A stretch of DNA of 64,000 nucleotides from Adhaeribacter aquaticus DSM 16391 (GCF_000473365.1 NZ_KI421517.1:3056634-3120633); one strand, 5' to 3'; positions 27,847 through 37,596 are shown, counted from the first letter of the stretch. The notes: a model not told the origin generated them from the sequence alone. Made by a program: numbers and translations.

Positions 27847-27906
27847 CTTTAAGCATAAAAAAAGAGCCCGATTAAATTTAATCGGGCTCTTTTTTTATGC
27901 TTAAAG
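27847..27906. terminator. Bidirectional terminator between ftsZ and the FMN reductase gene
   Basis: A perfect 60-bp palindrome, 30-bp arms with no loop, centred between 27876 and 27877. The inner core is GAGCCCGATTAAA and its mirror, flanked by 7-A and 7-T runs. It starts 7 bp after the ftsZ stop and ends 8 bp before the stop of the convergent gene, so it should stop transcription from both sides. Confidence 0.93.
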
Positions 27907-27913
27907 TACCAGT

Positions 27914-28438
27914 TTAAAAAGACACAAATGTTTCAATTTGTTCTTGCAGTAAAGTGAGGTATAAGGCATTAGTTAGTTTGCCTTCATTTAAGTTTTTATG
28001 GATAAACATTAAACGAGGTTTGGCAGCCAAAACATGAGTGCCAATGTAATGTAATACATCAGTAAGATGACTTAATGCTATGGCGCCTCCCTGGGTACCC
28101 GTTGAAATGCCTACTAATGCTGCTTTTTTATTTTTTAAGCTATTGGGAAAACTAAGACCATCGATAAAAGCTTTTAACACGCCAGGATAGGAACCATTAT
28201 ATTCCGGAACTATAAAAACAAACTTATCAGAATTGTTTATCAGGTCATTTAAAGCATTAAACCCTTCACTCTTTCCGCAATTGTCATAAAGAGCAGTTGA
28301 TGTAAAATCAACTGGTAAATTAATTAAATCTAAAATCTGACAAGTTTCCCCCCGCTGCCGAAGTAGGTCCGCATATATGTCAGAAATTACTCTTGCATTG
28401 GAGTTGGGGCGGTTGGTTCCTGCAATTATGGTTATCAT
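27914..28438 (-). CDS. NAD(P)H-dependent FMN reductase
   Basis: A 174-aa flavodoxin-fold protein (PF03358). The N-terminal phosphate-binding loop is IIAGTNRPNSNARVIS (about 3-18). FVIVPEYNGSYPGVLKAFIDGL (about 73-95) is the FMN-binding segment with the PEYNGSYPG signature shared by chromate/azobenzene reductases. It probably reduces FMN or quinones in the cytosol. It is a lone gene on the minus strand with terminators on both sides. The physiological substrate cannot be told. Confidence 0.92.
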   Translation of the reverse strand: MITIIAGTNRPNSNARVISDIYADLLRQRGETCQILDLINLPVDFTSTALYDNCGKSEGFNALNDLINNSDKFVFIVPEYNGSYPGVLKAFIDGLSFPNSLKNKKAALVGISTGTQGGAIALSHLTDVLHYIGTHVLAAKPRLMFIHKNLNEGKLTNALYLTLLQEQIETFVSF

Positions 28439-28518
28439 TTTAACGAAAAATTAGATTTTTAAGCTGCTTTTCTGTAAACCAAATGAAGTAATAAAGGTTA
28501 TTAAATATACAGCTATAA

Positions 28519-28547
28519 AAAAAGCGAGTCACAAGGGCTCGCTTTTT
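28519..28547 (-). terminator. Terminator downstream of sdhB
   Basis: The stem AAAAAGCGAG / CTCGCTTTTT has a 9-nt loop, about 20 bp past the sdhB stop on the minus strand, followed by a T-rich tract in that direction. It ends the sdhCAB transcript. Confidence 0.8.
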
Positions 28548-28567
28548 CTTTTTTTACTAAAATTAAA

Positions 28568-29350
28568 TTAAACGTTCTCTGATGTTGCTTTAGCCACAAT
28601 ATATTCACGATTTAGAATCGCAATGTTTTCTAATGATATACCAACCGGGCACTCTGCTGCACAAGAACCAATGTTAGTACAAGAGCCAAAACCTTCTTCA
28701 TCGTGTTGCGCTAACATATTTTCTACCCTTGTTTTGCGTTCTACCTGCCCTTGCGGTAATAAAGCCAGCTGCGATACTTTAGCACTTAAGAACAACATAG
28801 CCGATGCGTTTTTACAAGCTGCTACGCAGGCTCCGCATTGGATACAGGTTGCTGCATCAAAAGCTTTATCAGCAATTGACTTAGGAATTGGAATTTCGTT
28901 TGCATCCGGAACACCACCTGTATTAACAGATACGTATCCGCCTGCCTGCTGAATACGGTCTAAGGCGGACCGGTCTACGCTTAGATCTTTGTGAATTGGA
29001 AATGCATTTGCCCGCCATGGCTCAATTACAATAGTATCGCCATCGCTGAATTTACGCATGTGTAACTGACATGTGGTTGTGCCACTTTCAGGTCCGTGTG
29101 CGCGGCCATTGATGTACAAGCTACACATCCCGCAAATACCTTCCCGGCAATCGTGGTCGAAAGCAATTGGGTCCTGTCCTTGACGAAGTAAATCTTCATT
29201 AAGAACGTCCATCATTTCCAGGAAAGACATTTCAGGAGAAATATCTTTTACATTATATGTTACAAGCTGGCCACTGGCATTGGTGTTTTTCTGTCTCCAA
29301 ACTTTCAGAGTCAGATTCATGGGCTTGCTGTTTGGGTTATTACCTGCCAT
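28568..29350 (-). CDS. sdhB: Succinate dehydrogenase / fumarate reductase iron-sulfur subunit
   Basis: A 260-aa subunit carrying the three Fe-S clusters that pass electrons from FAD to the membrane subunit. The 2Fe-2S site is [13 protein letters not shown] (about 68-80). The 4Fe-4S and 3Fe-4S sites are [11 protein letters not shown] (about 169-179) and [14 protein letters not shown] (about 225-238). It is the last gene of sdhCAB on the minus strand, 118 bp after sdhA. Direction of reaction (succinate oxidation or fumarate reduction) is not decided by sequence; an aerobic TCA role fits the aconitase and sucC genes nearby. Confidence 0.95.
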   Translation of the reverse strand: MAGNNPNSKPMNLTLKVWRQKNTNASGQLVTYNVKDISPEMSFLEMMDVLNEDLLRQGQDPIAFDHDCREGICGMCSLYINGRAHGPESGTTTCQLHMRKFSDGDTIVIEPWRANAFPIHKDLSVDRSALDRIQQAGGYVSVNTGGVPDANEIPIPKSIADKAFDAATCIQCGACVAACKNASAMLFLSAKVSQLALLPQGQVERKTRVENMLAQHDEEGFGSCTNIGSCAAECPVGISLENIAILNREYIVAKATSENV

Positions 29351-29468
29351 TTCTTTTAATATTAGGTAGAATCAAGAACCGGTTAAGTATTAGGTGCTTT
29401 TCTGAAGCAGTTATCTCCGTTTACCCGGTTCCTGATTCTTTTATTTTTTAACGACTAATTTCCTTAAA

Positions 29469-31382
29469 TTATTTATAACTACGTTGCGTTAATTTTACAT
29501 TCTCGAACTGAAGTTCCTCTTTATGTAAAATTGGTTCGCTGTTAGATCCTGTATATTCCCAGGCTGCTACATACGTATAATTTTCATCATCCCGTAAGGC
29601 TTCGTTTTCCGGTGTTTGATACTCTTCCCGGAAGTGACCACCGCAGGATTCATTACGGTTTAACGCATCAGTAACCATTAGTTCGCCTAATTCCAGGAAG
29701 TCTGCAACACGTCCTGCTTTTTCCAGCGTTTGGTTAAATTCTTCGTTTACACCTACCAGTTTTACATTTTTCCAGTATTCTTCGCGTAATTCACGAATTT
29801 TACCTTTTGCGTATGTTAAACCTTCTGCATTACGAGCCATACCGCAGTAATCCCACATTAAGTGGCCAAGCTCTTTATGGAAATCATCAACAGTTTTAGT
29901 GCCGTTAATAGATAATAATTTTTGAATATCCGCCCGAACAGCTCCTTCAGCTTCTTTGAAAGCAGGATGATCTACACTTACTTTAGCAGCAGGCATATTA
30001 GCTAAATAATCACCGATAGTATATGGTAATACAAAGTAACCATCCGCTAATCCTTGCATCAGTGCCGATGCCCCTAAACGGTTAGCACCATGATCGGAGA
30101 AATTAGCCTCACCTGCCGCATATAAACCAGGAATAGAGGTCATTAAGTTATAATCAACCCACAAACCACCCATAGTATAGTGAACGGCCGGATAAATACG
30201 CATTGGCGATTCGTAAGGGTTTTCACCAGTAATCTTCGCATACATATCAAATAAGTTACCGTATTTCTGGCTTACCTTATCTAATCCATCACGTTTAATT
30301 GCATCAGCAAAGTCCAAGTATACGGCTAAACCAGTAGATCCTACACCGCGACCTTCATCACAAGCTTGTTTGGCATTACGAGAAGCAACGTCGCGTGGTA
30401 CTAAGTTACCGAAAGCCGGGTATTTCCGCTCTAAGAAATAATCACGTTCATCTTCCGGGATATTTTGAGGAGGTCTTTTATCTCCTTTAGCTTTTGGTAC
30501 CCATACACGGCCATCATTCCGTAGCGATTCCGACATCAAGGTTAATTTTGACTGATAGTCGCCGGAAACAGGAATACAGGTAGGGTGTATTTGGGTAAAG
30601 CAAGGATTGCCAAATAAAGCTCCTTTTTTATGCGCCCGCCAGATAGCAGTAGTGTTAGAACCCATAGCGTTGGTAGAAAGGTAAAATACGTTACCATAAC
30701 CACCGGTTGCCAAAATAACGGCATGGGCACTGTGCGACTCAATATGACCTGTAATTAAATTACGGGTAACAATACCACGAGCCTTGCCATCAACTAAAAC
30801 TAAATCCAACATTTCGGTGCGTGGGTACATCTTAACTTTGCCATAAGCAATCTGACGGTTAAGAGCACTGTAAGCACCTAATAATAACTGCTGACCGGTT
30901 TGACCCCGGGCATAAAAAGTACGTGATACCTGAGCACCACCAAAAGAACGGTTAGCTAGTAATCCGCCATACTCACGGGCAAAAGGTACCCCCTGCGCCA
31001 CGCATTGGTCAATAATATTAACAGATACTTGTGCTAAACGGTAAACGTTGGCTTCTCTGGCCCGGTAGTCACCGCCTTTAATAGTATCGTAAAATAAACG
31101 GTGAACACTGTCACCATCGTTCTGGTAGTTTTTAGCAGCATTGATACCACCTTGTGCGGCTATACTGTGAGCCCGGCGAGCACTGTCATGAAAGCTGAAA
31201 ACTTTAACATTGTACCCCAACTCGGCCAGGGTAGCTGCTGCAGAGGCTCCTGCCAAACCAGAGCCTACTATAATAATATCGTATTTACGTTTGTTTGCCG
31301 GGTTTACCAGCTTTACATTAAATTTATGTTTTTCCCATTTTTCGGCTAAAGGGCCATCAGGAATTTTGGAATCTAATATCAT
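29469..31382 (-). CDS. sdhA: Succinate dehydrogenase / fumarate reductase flavoprotein subunit
   Basis: A 637-aa catalytic subunit with covalently bound FAD. The FAD-binding fold is [20 protein letters not shown] (about 36-55). [15 protein letters not shown] (about 72-86) contains the His that binds [20 protein letters not shown] (substrate site) and [11 protein letters not shown] follow, then [21 protein letters not shown]. The length of about 640 residues is typical of the three-subunit, single-membrane-anchor type (Bacillus, Bacteroides). It lies 18 bp after sdhC. Confidence 0.96.
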   Translation of the reverse strand: MILDSKIPDGPLAEKWEKHKFNVKLVNPANKRKYDIIIVGSGLAGASAAATLAELGYNVKVFSFHDSARRAHSIAAQGGINAAKNYQNDGDSVHRLFYDTIKGGDYRAREANVYRLAQVSVNIIDQCVAQGVPFAREYGGLLANRSFGGAQVSRTFYARGQTGQQLLLGAYSALNRQIAYGKVKMYPRTEMLDLVLVDGKARGIVTRNLITGHIESHSAHAVILATGGYGNVFYLSTNAMGSNTTAIWRAHKKGALFGNPCFTQIHPTCIPVSGDYQSKLTLMSESLRNDGRVWVPKAKGDKRPPQNIPEDERDYFLERKYPAFGNLVPRDVASRNAKQACDEGRGVGSTGLAVYLDFADAIKRDGLDKVSQKYGNLFDMYAKITGENPYESPMRIYPAVHYTMGGLWVDYNLMTSIPGLYAAGEANFSDHGANRLGASALMQGLADGYFVLPYTIGDYLANMPAAKVSVDHPAFKEAEGAVRADIQKLLSINGTKTVDDFHKELGHLMWDYCGMARNAEGLTYAKGKIRELREEYWKNVKLVGVNEEFNQTLEKAGRVADFLELGELMVTDALNRNESCGGHFREEYQTPENEALRDDENYTYVAAWEYTGSNSEPILHKEELQFENVKLTQRSYK

Positions 31383-31400
31383 ATACTGTAACCGATTGGA

Positions 31401-32072
31401 TTATTTGAAAAAGAAAAAATACAGTGGCATAGCAGCAAAACCTGCGCAAACCACAATAGAAAATACATAACCAACAGCTTTAATAGCCGGGGTGTATTTT
31501 TTATGATTTAAACCTAAGGTTTGGAAAGCACTTTGAAATCCATGAATTAAGTGAAATGCTAAGGCCACCATTGAAATTACATACAATGCAACATACCACC
31601 ACTGGCTAAAAGCTTCTTCGGTTATTGCATACAGGTTTTTATTTCCCTGGGCATCCAATCCTATTTCTCCAAACTTAAGTTTGAAGTAAAAATTGTAAAG
31701 GTGAACTAATAAGAAGATAAAAATTACAGTTCCTAATAACCCCATGTTACGGGATGACCAGCTACTGTTCTGGTCTAGGTGGTTGACTGCATATTTTACG
31801 GAACGGGCACCCTGATTTCGGCGGGATAAAGCATAGGCTTCGTAAATATGGAAAACAAATCCCAAAAGCAGGATAATTTCCATAGCCCTGATAACAGGAT
31901 TATGAGTCATGAAATAAGTATAGGCGTTAAATGCTATACCTTCATCCGCAGAAAATAATTGCAGGTTACCTATCAGGTGAACAACTAAAAATGAGCAAAG
32001 AAAGAGACCGGTGAGTGCAACTACCAGTTTTCGGCCAATAGTGCTGGAGAATGTTTTAGTAAACCAACTCAT
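31401..32072 (-). CDS. sdhC: Succinate dehydrogenase cytochrome b subunit (type B)
   Basis: A 223-aa membrane anchor with five hydrophobic helices (about 12-34, 55-75, 105-128, 153-175 and 193-222) binding two b hemes. Candidate heme-ligand histidines are H32 in LVVHLIGNL, H46/H53 region TYFMTHNPV, H72 in FVFHIYEAY, the LLVHLYNFY His, and LAFHLIHGFQ. One single large anchor replaces the SdhC/SdhD pair of E. coli. It is first in the operon, with a well-formed promoter 44 bp upstream. Confidence 0.94.
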   Translation of the reverse strand: MSWFTKTFSSTIGRKLVVALTGLFLCSFLVVHLIGNLQLFSADEGIAFNAYTYFMTHNPVIRAMEIILLLGFVFHIYEAYALSRRNQGARSVKYAVNHLDQNSSWSSRNMGLLGTVIFIFLLVHLYNFYFKLKFGEIGLDAQGNKNLYAITEEAFSQWWYVALYVISMVALAFHLIHGFQSAFQTLGLNHKKYTPAIKAVGYVFSIVVCAGFAAMPLYFFFFK

Positions 32073-32115
32073 CTGTATTTGGGAATAGTTCTAAAAATTT
32101 ACATTTTACTAATGC

Positions 32116-32146
32116 CAAAGGTACATTCCGACCTTTTATAAAACAA
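32116..32146 (-). promoter_or_regulatory. Promoter of sdhCAB
   Basis: Read on the minus strand: TTG (32144-32146), a 20-bp spacer, then TACCTTTG (32116-32123), an exact match to the Bacteroidota TTG / TAnnTTTG promoter. The sdhC start codon is 44 bp further on. Confidence 0.75.
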
Positions 32147-32238
32147 TAGATTATATCCTATTTTTAATCAATCTAAATTATATAGATGTATGTAAATATT
32201 TTTATCTTCTTTGTGACAAAACTCGTATGTTGAGTACC

Positions 32239-32268
32239 TAATTTTGTTCTATTGAAATACTAATAGAA
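32239..32268 (+). promoter_or_regulatory. -7 element and 5' hairpin of the T9SS type-B protein gene
   Basis: TAATTTTG at 32239-32246 fits TAnnTTTG, although no TTG is found 19-21 bp upstream. It is followed at once by an inverted repeat TTCTATT (32247-32253) / AATAGAA (32262-32268), placed where the transcript would begin. Confidence 0.4.
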
Positions 32269-32301
32269 TAACAAATTTCGTTCATGAGGTAAACTTCTTG
32301 T

Positions 32302-35058
32302 ATGAATAAACATATACCCTTTAAAAAGGCTTATTATTTAATAATACTTTTAGGTTTTTTTCTAAGTTTTCTTTCCGTTTTCAAGGCTAATGCTACCCAC
32401 ATCAGGGCTGGTGAAATTATTGTTTTGCCAGACTCCAGTAAAACGGGGGATCAGCGTTTCCGGTGTGTAGTGGTTAAGTTGATTACCTATACTGATTTTA
32501 GTCAGACAAATGCCGATAACCCGGATGCCACTTTCTTTTTTGGAGATGGTAGTAGCCAGAAAGTAGATAGATGGAGAAGAACCGTTGCCCGGGCTGAAGA
32601 TACCTACCGCAGTGTGTATTATTCTTATCATTGTTATCCGGCTGGTGGCACCTATACCATAACCTATGCAGAGTCTAACCGCGCCATTGGTGTAGCCAAT
32701 ATTGCCAATTCCGAATCCCAGACTTTTTTATTAAGAACTACCATTACCCTAGACCCCTTTATTGGGATAAATAATTCACCAAGATTATTACCTACTCCGC
32801 TTGATTATGCTGCCTGCGGACAGGTTTTCGTGCATAATCCGGGCGCCGTTGACAGAGATGGAGATAGCTTGGTTTTTAGATTACAAACCCCGCAACGGAA
32901 TACCTCCGGCGATAATAATAATTTGCGCGCCGGTGATGTATTAGGTTACCGCCCGCTTAACGATCCTTCTTTGGCTGATCCGGGCAATAATTGCCCACCA
33001 CCTAAATTAAGTATGGACCGCTTAACGGGGCAGCTCGTGTGGGAGTCTCCTTGTTTGGCCGGCGACTATAACGTAGCTTTTGTGGTAGAAGAATACCGCA
33101 ATGGCCGGAAGATAGGCGAAGTTTTGCGAGACATGCAAATACGCGTGAGGTGCGTTAATAATAAACGACCGGTTCTTAAAATACCGCGAGATACGTGCGT
33201 GGTCGCCGGTACCACAGTGATAGGGCGGGTAAGCGCTACTGATCCGGAGAATTTACCTGTGTTTTTAGAGGCTTTTAGTGGTATTATTCCGCCTGCAACG
33301 TTTACCCAAAGCGGTAATAATGGCACATTTAGATGGAATACAACCTGTACCGATGTAAGAGAACAGCCTTATCAGGTTATTTTTAAGGTAACTGATACGC
33401 CTCCAGCCGGAACAGTTCCTCTAACTGATATTCAGCCCTGGAATATAAAGGTAATTGGTCCTGCCCCTGAAAATTTTAAAGTAAGGCAGGAGGGTAGCTC
33501 TTTTGTATTAGACTGGGATAATTACGTTTGTCCTAATGCAACCAGAATCTTGATTTTCAGACACGAAGGAATTTCTAATTTCTCTCCGGATTATTGTGAA
33601 ACAGGTATTCCGGCCTCAGCAGGTTTTGTGCAAGTAGGTGATGTTGGCATCAACCAAACAACATTTACTGATAATGGTGGACCGGATGGTTTGAAAAAAG
33701 GAGTAGATTATTGCTATTCTATTTATGCAGTATTCCCGGGTCCGAATGGCAGTCGTGTTGTAGCAGGTATAGCAACCAAGCCGGTATGTGCTATAATTGA
33801 AAGTAATATTCCTATTTTAACGAATGTTTCCGTTGAAAGAACAGATGAAGCGAACGGTGAAATATTAGTTAGATGGGTAAAACCAACCGCCAGCTTACAA
33901 GATTTAGCCCAGCCACTGCAATACCGTTTATTCCGGGCGCCAGGCGAAACGCCTGCAAACTTTACTGAAATTTTCAGAACTAATAACCTGGATGAAACTT
34001 CCTTCCTGGATAGGAACATAAGTACAACCGCCAATAATATTGATGTAAAATGGATTTACAAAATTGAGCTATACCAGGGACCAGGCACTGGTACATTGGT
34101 AGATAATGCTACTCCCGGTACCAGTGTTCAATTAAAAGGAACCTCGGATGGCACTAATATCACCCTTAACTGGACCTATAACGTACCATGGAACAATACG
34201 AAATATAAGCATTATATCTACCGGCAAATAAATAATGTATTCACCCTAATAGATAGTGTGGCGGCCGGTGCAACCTCCGGACAGTACGTAGATAGAGGTA
34301 CCTTCCAGAACTTAGGACTTCAGCAAAACGTTACCTACTGCTATTACATTTTAACCCGTGGGGGGTATGACAACCCTAAATTACCACGTTTATTATTAAA
34401 TAAGAGTCAAGTGGCCTGTATAGCTCACAAAGATATAACGGCTCCATGTCCACCTGAATTAAGCATTGACCAACTGGATTGCGAGAACTTTATTAAGAAT
34501 CCAACTATGCCTCCGTATCAGAATGTGTTGACGTGGGTACCGGGACAGGGCCCGGGTTGTGACCAGGATATTCAGTTGTATACCATATATTTCCGACCTG
34601 GGGACGAAGGCGACTTTACTAAGTTAGCTACTGTTAACGGTGATATTACTACCTACACCCATGGCAATTTACAATCGTTTGCCGGTTGTTATGTGGTAAC
34701 GGCTACTGACTTCTCTGGCAATGAAAGTGTACATAGCAATACGGTTTGTAAGGATAATTGCTTCTTCTTCCAATTGCCAAACATTATTACACCTAACGGT
34801 GATGGCCGGAATGATGTATTTACCCCGGATAGGCGTTCTACTTTTGTGAAGTCTGTGAAATTTACCGTGTATAGCCGTTGGGGAGATAAGGTATATGATG
34901 GCAATGGTGATCCGGCTATAAACTGGCGTGGGGTTAACAATGCTGGTAAGCAAGTCTCCGATGGTACTTATTATTATGTAGCCGAAGTTGAATTTATAAC
35001 TCTTTCTCCTAAAAATTCTAAACAAACATTTAAAGGATGGGTTGAAATTGCTAAATAA
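32302..35058 (+). CDS. Large exported protein with fibronectin-like repeats and T9SS type-B sorting domain
   Basis: A 918-aa secreted or surface protein. Residues 1-31 form a signal peptide (KAYYLIILLGFFLSFLSVFKANA). The first 400 residues look like beta-sandwich repeats with paired cysteines. Fibronectin-III-like or cadherin-like repeats follow (e.g. about 390-490, 505-600, 605-710 and 720-820). The C-terminal 90 residues carry NIITPNGDGRNDVFTPD, the gliding-motility-associated CTD (TIGR04131, type B signal of the type IX secretion system), with YSRWGDKVYDG. It likely reaches the cell surface through T9SS. Ligand and exact role are unknown; it may be an adhesin. It stands alone, with a terminator after it. 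Confidence 0.88.
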   Translation: MNKHIPFKKAYYLIILLGFFLSFLSVFKANATHIRAGEIIVLPDSSKTGDQRFRCVVVKLITYTDFSQTNADNPDATFFFGDGSSQKVDRWRRTVARAEDTYRSVYYSYHCYPAGGTYTITYAESNRAIGVANIANSESQTFLLRTTITLDPFIGINNSPRLLPTPLDYAACGQVFVHNPGAVDRDGDSLVFRLQTPQRNTSGDNNNLRAGDVLGYRPLNDPSLADPGNNCPPPKLSMDRLTGQLVWESPCLAGDYNVAFVVEEYRNGRKIGEVLRDMQIRVRCVNNKRPVLKIPRDTCVVAGTTVIGRVSATDPENLPVFLEAFSGIIPPATFTQSGNNGTFRWNTTCTDVREQPYQVIFKVTDTPPAGTVPLTDIQPWNIKVIGPAPENFKVRQEGSSFVLDWDNYVCPNATRILIFRHEGISNFSPDYCETGIPASAGFVQVGDVGINQTTFTDNGGPDGLKKGVDYCYSIYAVFPGPNGSRVVAGIATKPVCAIIESNIPILTNVSVERTDEANGEILVRWVKPTASLQDLAQPLQYRLFRAPGETPANFTEIFRTNNLDETSFLDRNISTTANNIDVKWIYKIELYQGPGTGTLVDNATPGTSVQLKGTSDGTNITLNWTYNVPWNNTKYKHYIYRQINNVFTLIDSVAAGATSGQYVDRGTFQNLGLQQNVTYCYYILTRGGYDNPKLPRLLLNKSQVACIAHKDITAPCPPELSIDQLDCENFIKNPTMPPYQNVLTWVPGQGPGCDQDIQLYTIYFRPGDEGDFTKLATVNGDITTYTHGNLQSFAGCYVVTATDFSGNESVHSNTVCKDNCFFFQLPNIITPNGDGRNDVFTPDRRSTFVKSVKFTVYSRWGDKVYDGNGDPAINWRGVNNAGKQVSDGTYYYVAEVEFITLSPKNSKQTFKGWVEIAK

Positions 35059-35084
35059 GGTATAGCTTAAACTTAACCATAATT

Positions 35085-35117
35085 GAAAAAGCCGGTATTT
35101 TGCCGGCTTTTTCTTTT
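35085..35117 (+). terminator. Terminator after the T9SS type-B protein gene
   Basis: The stem GAAAAAGCCGG (35085-35095) / CCGGCTTTTTC (35103-35113) is followed by TTTT. It lies 27 bp past the stop codon. Confidence 0.88.
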
Positions 35118-35126
35118 GTTATTTAA

Positions 35127-35157
35127 TTGGAGGAGCGCCAGATAATCCGTTATTTTG
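35127..35157 (+). promoter_or_regulatory. Probable fabD promoter
   Basis: TTG at 35127-35129, a 20-bp spacer, then TTATTTTG at 35150-35157, one mismatch from TAnnTTTG. The fabD start codon is 37 bp downstream. Confidence 0.5.
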
Positions 35158-35194
35158 TTGCCTTAATTGTTAGAAAAAATTTAAAGTAGAGACT

Positions 35195-36076
35195 ATGAAA
35201 GCCTATATTTTCCCGGGACAAGGTTCCCAGTTTCCTGGTATGGGGCAAGATTTGTATGCGCAATATCCGGAAGCAAAGCGGATTTTTGACCTGGCAAATG
35301 AAATCCTAGGTTTTTCGCTTACGGAGATCATGTTTGCGGGTACAGAGGTAGATTTAAAAGAAACTAAGGTAACCCAACCAGCTATATTCCTGCATTCCGT
35401 TGCGCAGGCAGCTATTATTCCTGATTTTAGACCAGATATGGTAGCCGGACACTCGTTAGGAGAGTTTTCGGCTTTAGTAGCTAATAAAGTTTTGCGGTTT
35501 GAGGATGCATTACAATTGGTTTCTAAAAGAGCTTTGGCTATGCAAGCTGCCTGCGAAAAAGAACCTTCTACCATGGCCGCCGTTTTAGGCTTGGATGATG
35601 AAATAGTTGCCAGAATTTGTGCTGAGATATCGGACGAAATAGTGGTACCGGCTAATTATAATTGCCCGGGTCAGTTGGTTATATCTGGTAGTATAAAAGG
35701 AGTGGAGTTGGCTTGTGAAAAAATGAAAGCAGCAGGTGCCAAACGGGCTTTGGTATTACCAGTAGGAGGAGCATTCCATTCGCCTCTTATGAAACCAGCT
35801 GAAGAAGAATTAGCGCAGGCTATAAAAGCAACTACTTTCCAAAAAGGTATTTGCCCGGTTTACCAGAATGTAGATGCCAAACCTTATTCTGATCCGGAAC
35901 AAATAAAAGAAAATCTGTTAAAGCAATTAACCGCACCGGTACGCTGGACCCAGACTGTTCAGAATATGATTCAGGATGGAGCTGCCGAGTTTATTGAGTG
36001 TGGACCAGGAAAAGTTTTACAAGGATTAGTTAAAAAAATAAATAAAGAAGCAGTTGTAAGTAGTGTGGCTGTTTAA
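35195..36076 (+). CDS. fabD: Malonyl-CoA:ACP transacylase
   Basis: A 293-aa cytoplasmic enzyme that moves malonyl from CoA to acyl carrier protein for fatty-acid synthesis. The N-terminal FPGQGSQFPGMG (about 6-17) is diagnostic. The nucleophile is S87 in GHSLGEFSA, and the catalytic His lies in GGAFHSPLM (about 191-199). The GQLVISG segment completes the fold. It stands alone, between a promoter upstream and a near-perfect palindromic terminator downstream; no other fab genes are nearby. Confidence 0.96.
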   Translation: MKAYIFPGQGSQFPGMGQDLYAQYPEAKRIFDLANEILGFSLTEIMFAGTEVDLKETKVTQPAIFLHSVAQAAIIPDFRPDMVAGHSLGEFSALVANKVLRFEDALQLVSKRALAMQAACEKEPSTMAAVLGLDDEIVARICAEISDEIVVPANYNCPGQLVISGSIKGVELACEKMKAAGAKRALVLPVGGAFHSPLMKPAEEELAQAIKATTFQKGICPVYQNVDAKPYSDPEQIKENLLKQLTAPVRWTQTVQNMIQDGAAEFIECGPGKVLQGLVKKINKEAVVSSVAV

Positions 36077-36090
36077 TTAAGCTTCTTTTA

Positions 36091-36130
36091 CAACAGAGCC
36101 TTTTTAACTATAGTTACAAAGGCTCTGTTG
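36091..36130. terminator. Bidirectional terminator between fabD and folK
   Basis: A 40-bp palindrome with 20-bp arms and one mismatch (outer arms CAACAGAGCCTTT / AAAGGCTCTGTTG). It begins 15 bp after the fabD stop and overlaps the last codons and stop of folK on the other strand, so it serves both convergent genes. Confidence 0.85.
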
Positions 36131-36611
36131 TTTTGTAAGGTCTTACCTCCAGTTGGTCGGAGCAAGCTGCTAATAATTCTAAATTGGTTTTTAGTAACAC
36201 AGGATGTACAAAATCAGGCGCTATTTCAACTAAAGGCATTAAAACAAACCGTCTCTCCTGTAAGTGGGGGTGCGGGATGGTTAAGCTTTCAGTTTGGTAA
36301 AAAGTGTTGCCATAATAAATTATATCAATATCTATTATTCTGGCTGCCCATTTAATCTCCCTTATCCGGCCTAAATCCTTTTCAATTTTATTGATGCCTA
36401 GTAATAGTTCGGGAGGTGTAAGAGAAGTGTTAAGTTTTACGGCCTGGTTCAGGAAAGCCGGCTGATCTTCTACCCCCCAGGCTGCTGTTTCATATAATGC
36501 TGAACATTTCCCGATTGTACCTGGCAGCAAACTTATTCTATTGATGGCTTCTGATAAATAATATTCACGATTACCCTGGTTGCCGCCTAATAAAAGATAA
36601 GAAGTAGGCAT
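36114..36611 (-). CDS. folK: 2-amino-4-hydroxy-6-hydroxymethyldihydropteridine pyrophosphokinase
   Basis: A 165-aa HPPK of folate synthesis; it transfers pyrophosphate from ATP to hydroxymethyldihydropterin. Motifs: LLGGNQGNREYYLSEAI at the N-terminus, YETAAWGVEDQPAFLNQAV (about 40-58), EKDLGRIREIKWAARIIDIDIIYYG with the R-x-x-x-x-x-R-x-x-D-x-D metal site, and IPHPHLQERRFVLMPL (about 123-138). Its ATG overlaps the stop of the upstream hydrolase gene, so the two are coupled. Confidence 0.95.
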   Translation of the reverse strand: MPTSYLLLGGNQGNREYYLSEAINRISLLPGTIGKCSALYETAAWGVEDQPAFLNQAVKLNTSLTPPELLLGINKIEKDLGRIREIKWAARIIDIDIIYYGNTFYQTESLTIPHPHLQERRFVLMPLVEIAPDFVHPVLLKTNLELLAACSDQLEVRPYKTTEPL

Positions 36612-37462
36612 TATTTAAATTTTTGAAAAAATTGGATTGTTTTATCTGCGGCTAATTTTGCCTGTTCTGGTAAGGTGCTGGCTGTAAAAGGGTGGGTACC
36701 GCCAAATGTATGGTTGGCCTCCTCAATAATTTCAAGGGCTGCAGCTGGTTTCACCTCCTTTAGCTCAAAAGCCATTTGTACCGGAACAGTTTCATCTTTA
36801 TTCCCATGAATAATTAATAAAGGTTGAGGCATTTGTTTGGCAGCAGCGAGCACATCAAATCGGGCTTTATTAGCAAAATAATCTTCAGCTAATTGATAGT
36901 ATAAGGGCATTTGTTGTTTGGTGCGTGTGTTTGCAACATAGTTCACACCTTCTTTTTGCCATTTCGTTAAAACTTCTTCGGACCAGCGACCCAAATGGCT
37001 TACAGCTGCCCAGGTAGCGGTTGCCTTAATCCGGGAATCTTCTGCTGAGGCTAAAATAGTCAATCCGCCTCCCCGGCTATGCCCTATCAAAGATATTTTT
37101 TGTACATCAATTTCTACTTCAGGAACAGGGCTTTTGTCAGAATGTAAAAGATCAAGTAAAGCTTTTACATCATCTAATTCAATAGAAAAATTATTACGAC
37201 CAAATGCTTCCAGGTCTAATACATCATCTTCTTTCAGGGTACTGCCGTTGTGAGACAAATTGAGCTTAATAAAAGCGAAATTTTTTTCGGCAAAATAATT
37301 GGCTAAAACATTAAAGTAGCCCCACTCTTTAAATCCTTTAAACCCATGCACAAATATCACTATAGGTTTAGGTTGTCCGTTCGGAATTAATCTGGCATCC
37401 GCTTTTGTAGCCCGGCCGTGGGGTGGGGTAAGCGTAAAATCAATTTGATGAATGAGCCCCAT
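36611..37462 (-). CDS. Alpha/beta hydrolase (dienelactone hydrolase / prolyl-oligopeptidase-like)
   Basis: A 283-aa alpha/beta-hydrolase. The oxyanion-side strand IVFVHGFKGFKEWGYF lies at about 34-49. The nucleophile elbow is GHSRGGG (about 127-133, Ser about 129). The acid is probably the Asp in IIHGNKDETVPV (about 227-238), and the His is in EEANHTFGGTHPF (about 255-267). There is no signal peptide, so it acts in the cytosol. The substrate is unknown. It is translationally coupled to folK, but no link to folate is apparent. A TACATTTG -7 element lies at 37489-37496 on the minus strand. Confidence 0.9.
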   Translation of the reverse strand: MGLIHQIDFTLTPPHGRATKADARLIPNGQPKPIVIFVHGFKGFKEWGYFNVLANYFAEKNFAFIKLNLSHNGSTLKEDDVLDLEAFGRNNFSIELDDVKALLDLLHSDKSPVPEVEIDVQKISLIGHSRGGGLTILASAEDSRIKATATWAAVSHLGRWSEEVLTKWQKEGVNYVANTRTKQQMPLYYQLAEDYFANKARFDVLAAAKQMPQPLLIIHGNKDETVPVQMAFELKEVKPAAALEIIEEANHTFGGTHPFTASTLPEQAKLAADKTIQFFQKFK

Positions 37463-37488
37463 AAATAACCTTGTTTAAATTAAGTTCG

Positions 37489-37496
37489 CAAATGTA
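37489..37496 (-). promoter_or_regulatory. -7 element for the hydrolase-folK pair
   Basis: TACATTTG on the minus strand matches TAnnTTTG and lies 26 bp before the hydrolase start. No clear TTG at the -33 distance. Confidence 0.45.
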
Positions 37497-37596
37497 CTAC
37501 GCAAATACAGAAGCATAAACTTTAAATAACTATAGAGTATAGGTAAAATAGTTTTTTAGGAATTTAAAATTATTATCTCCCGCGGGTATTTATTAA

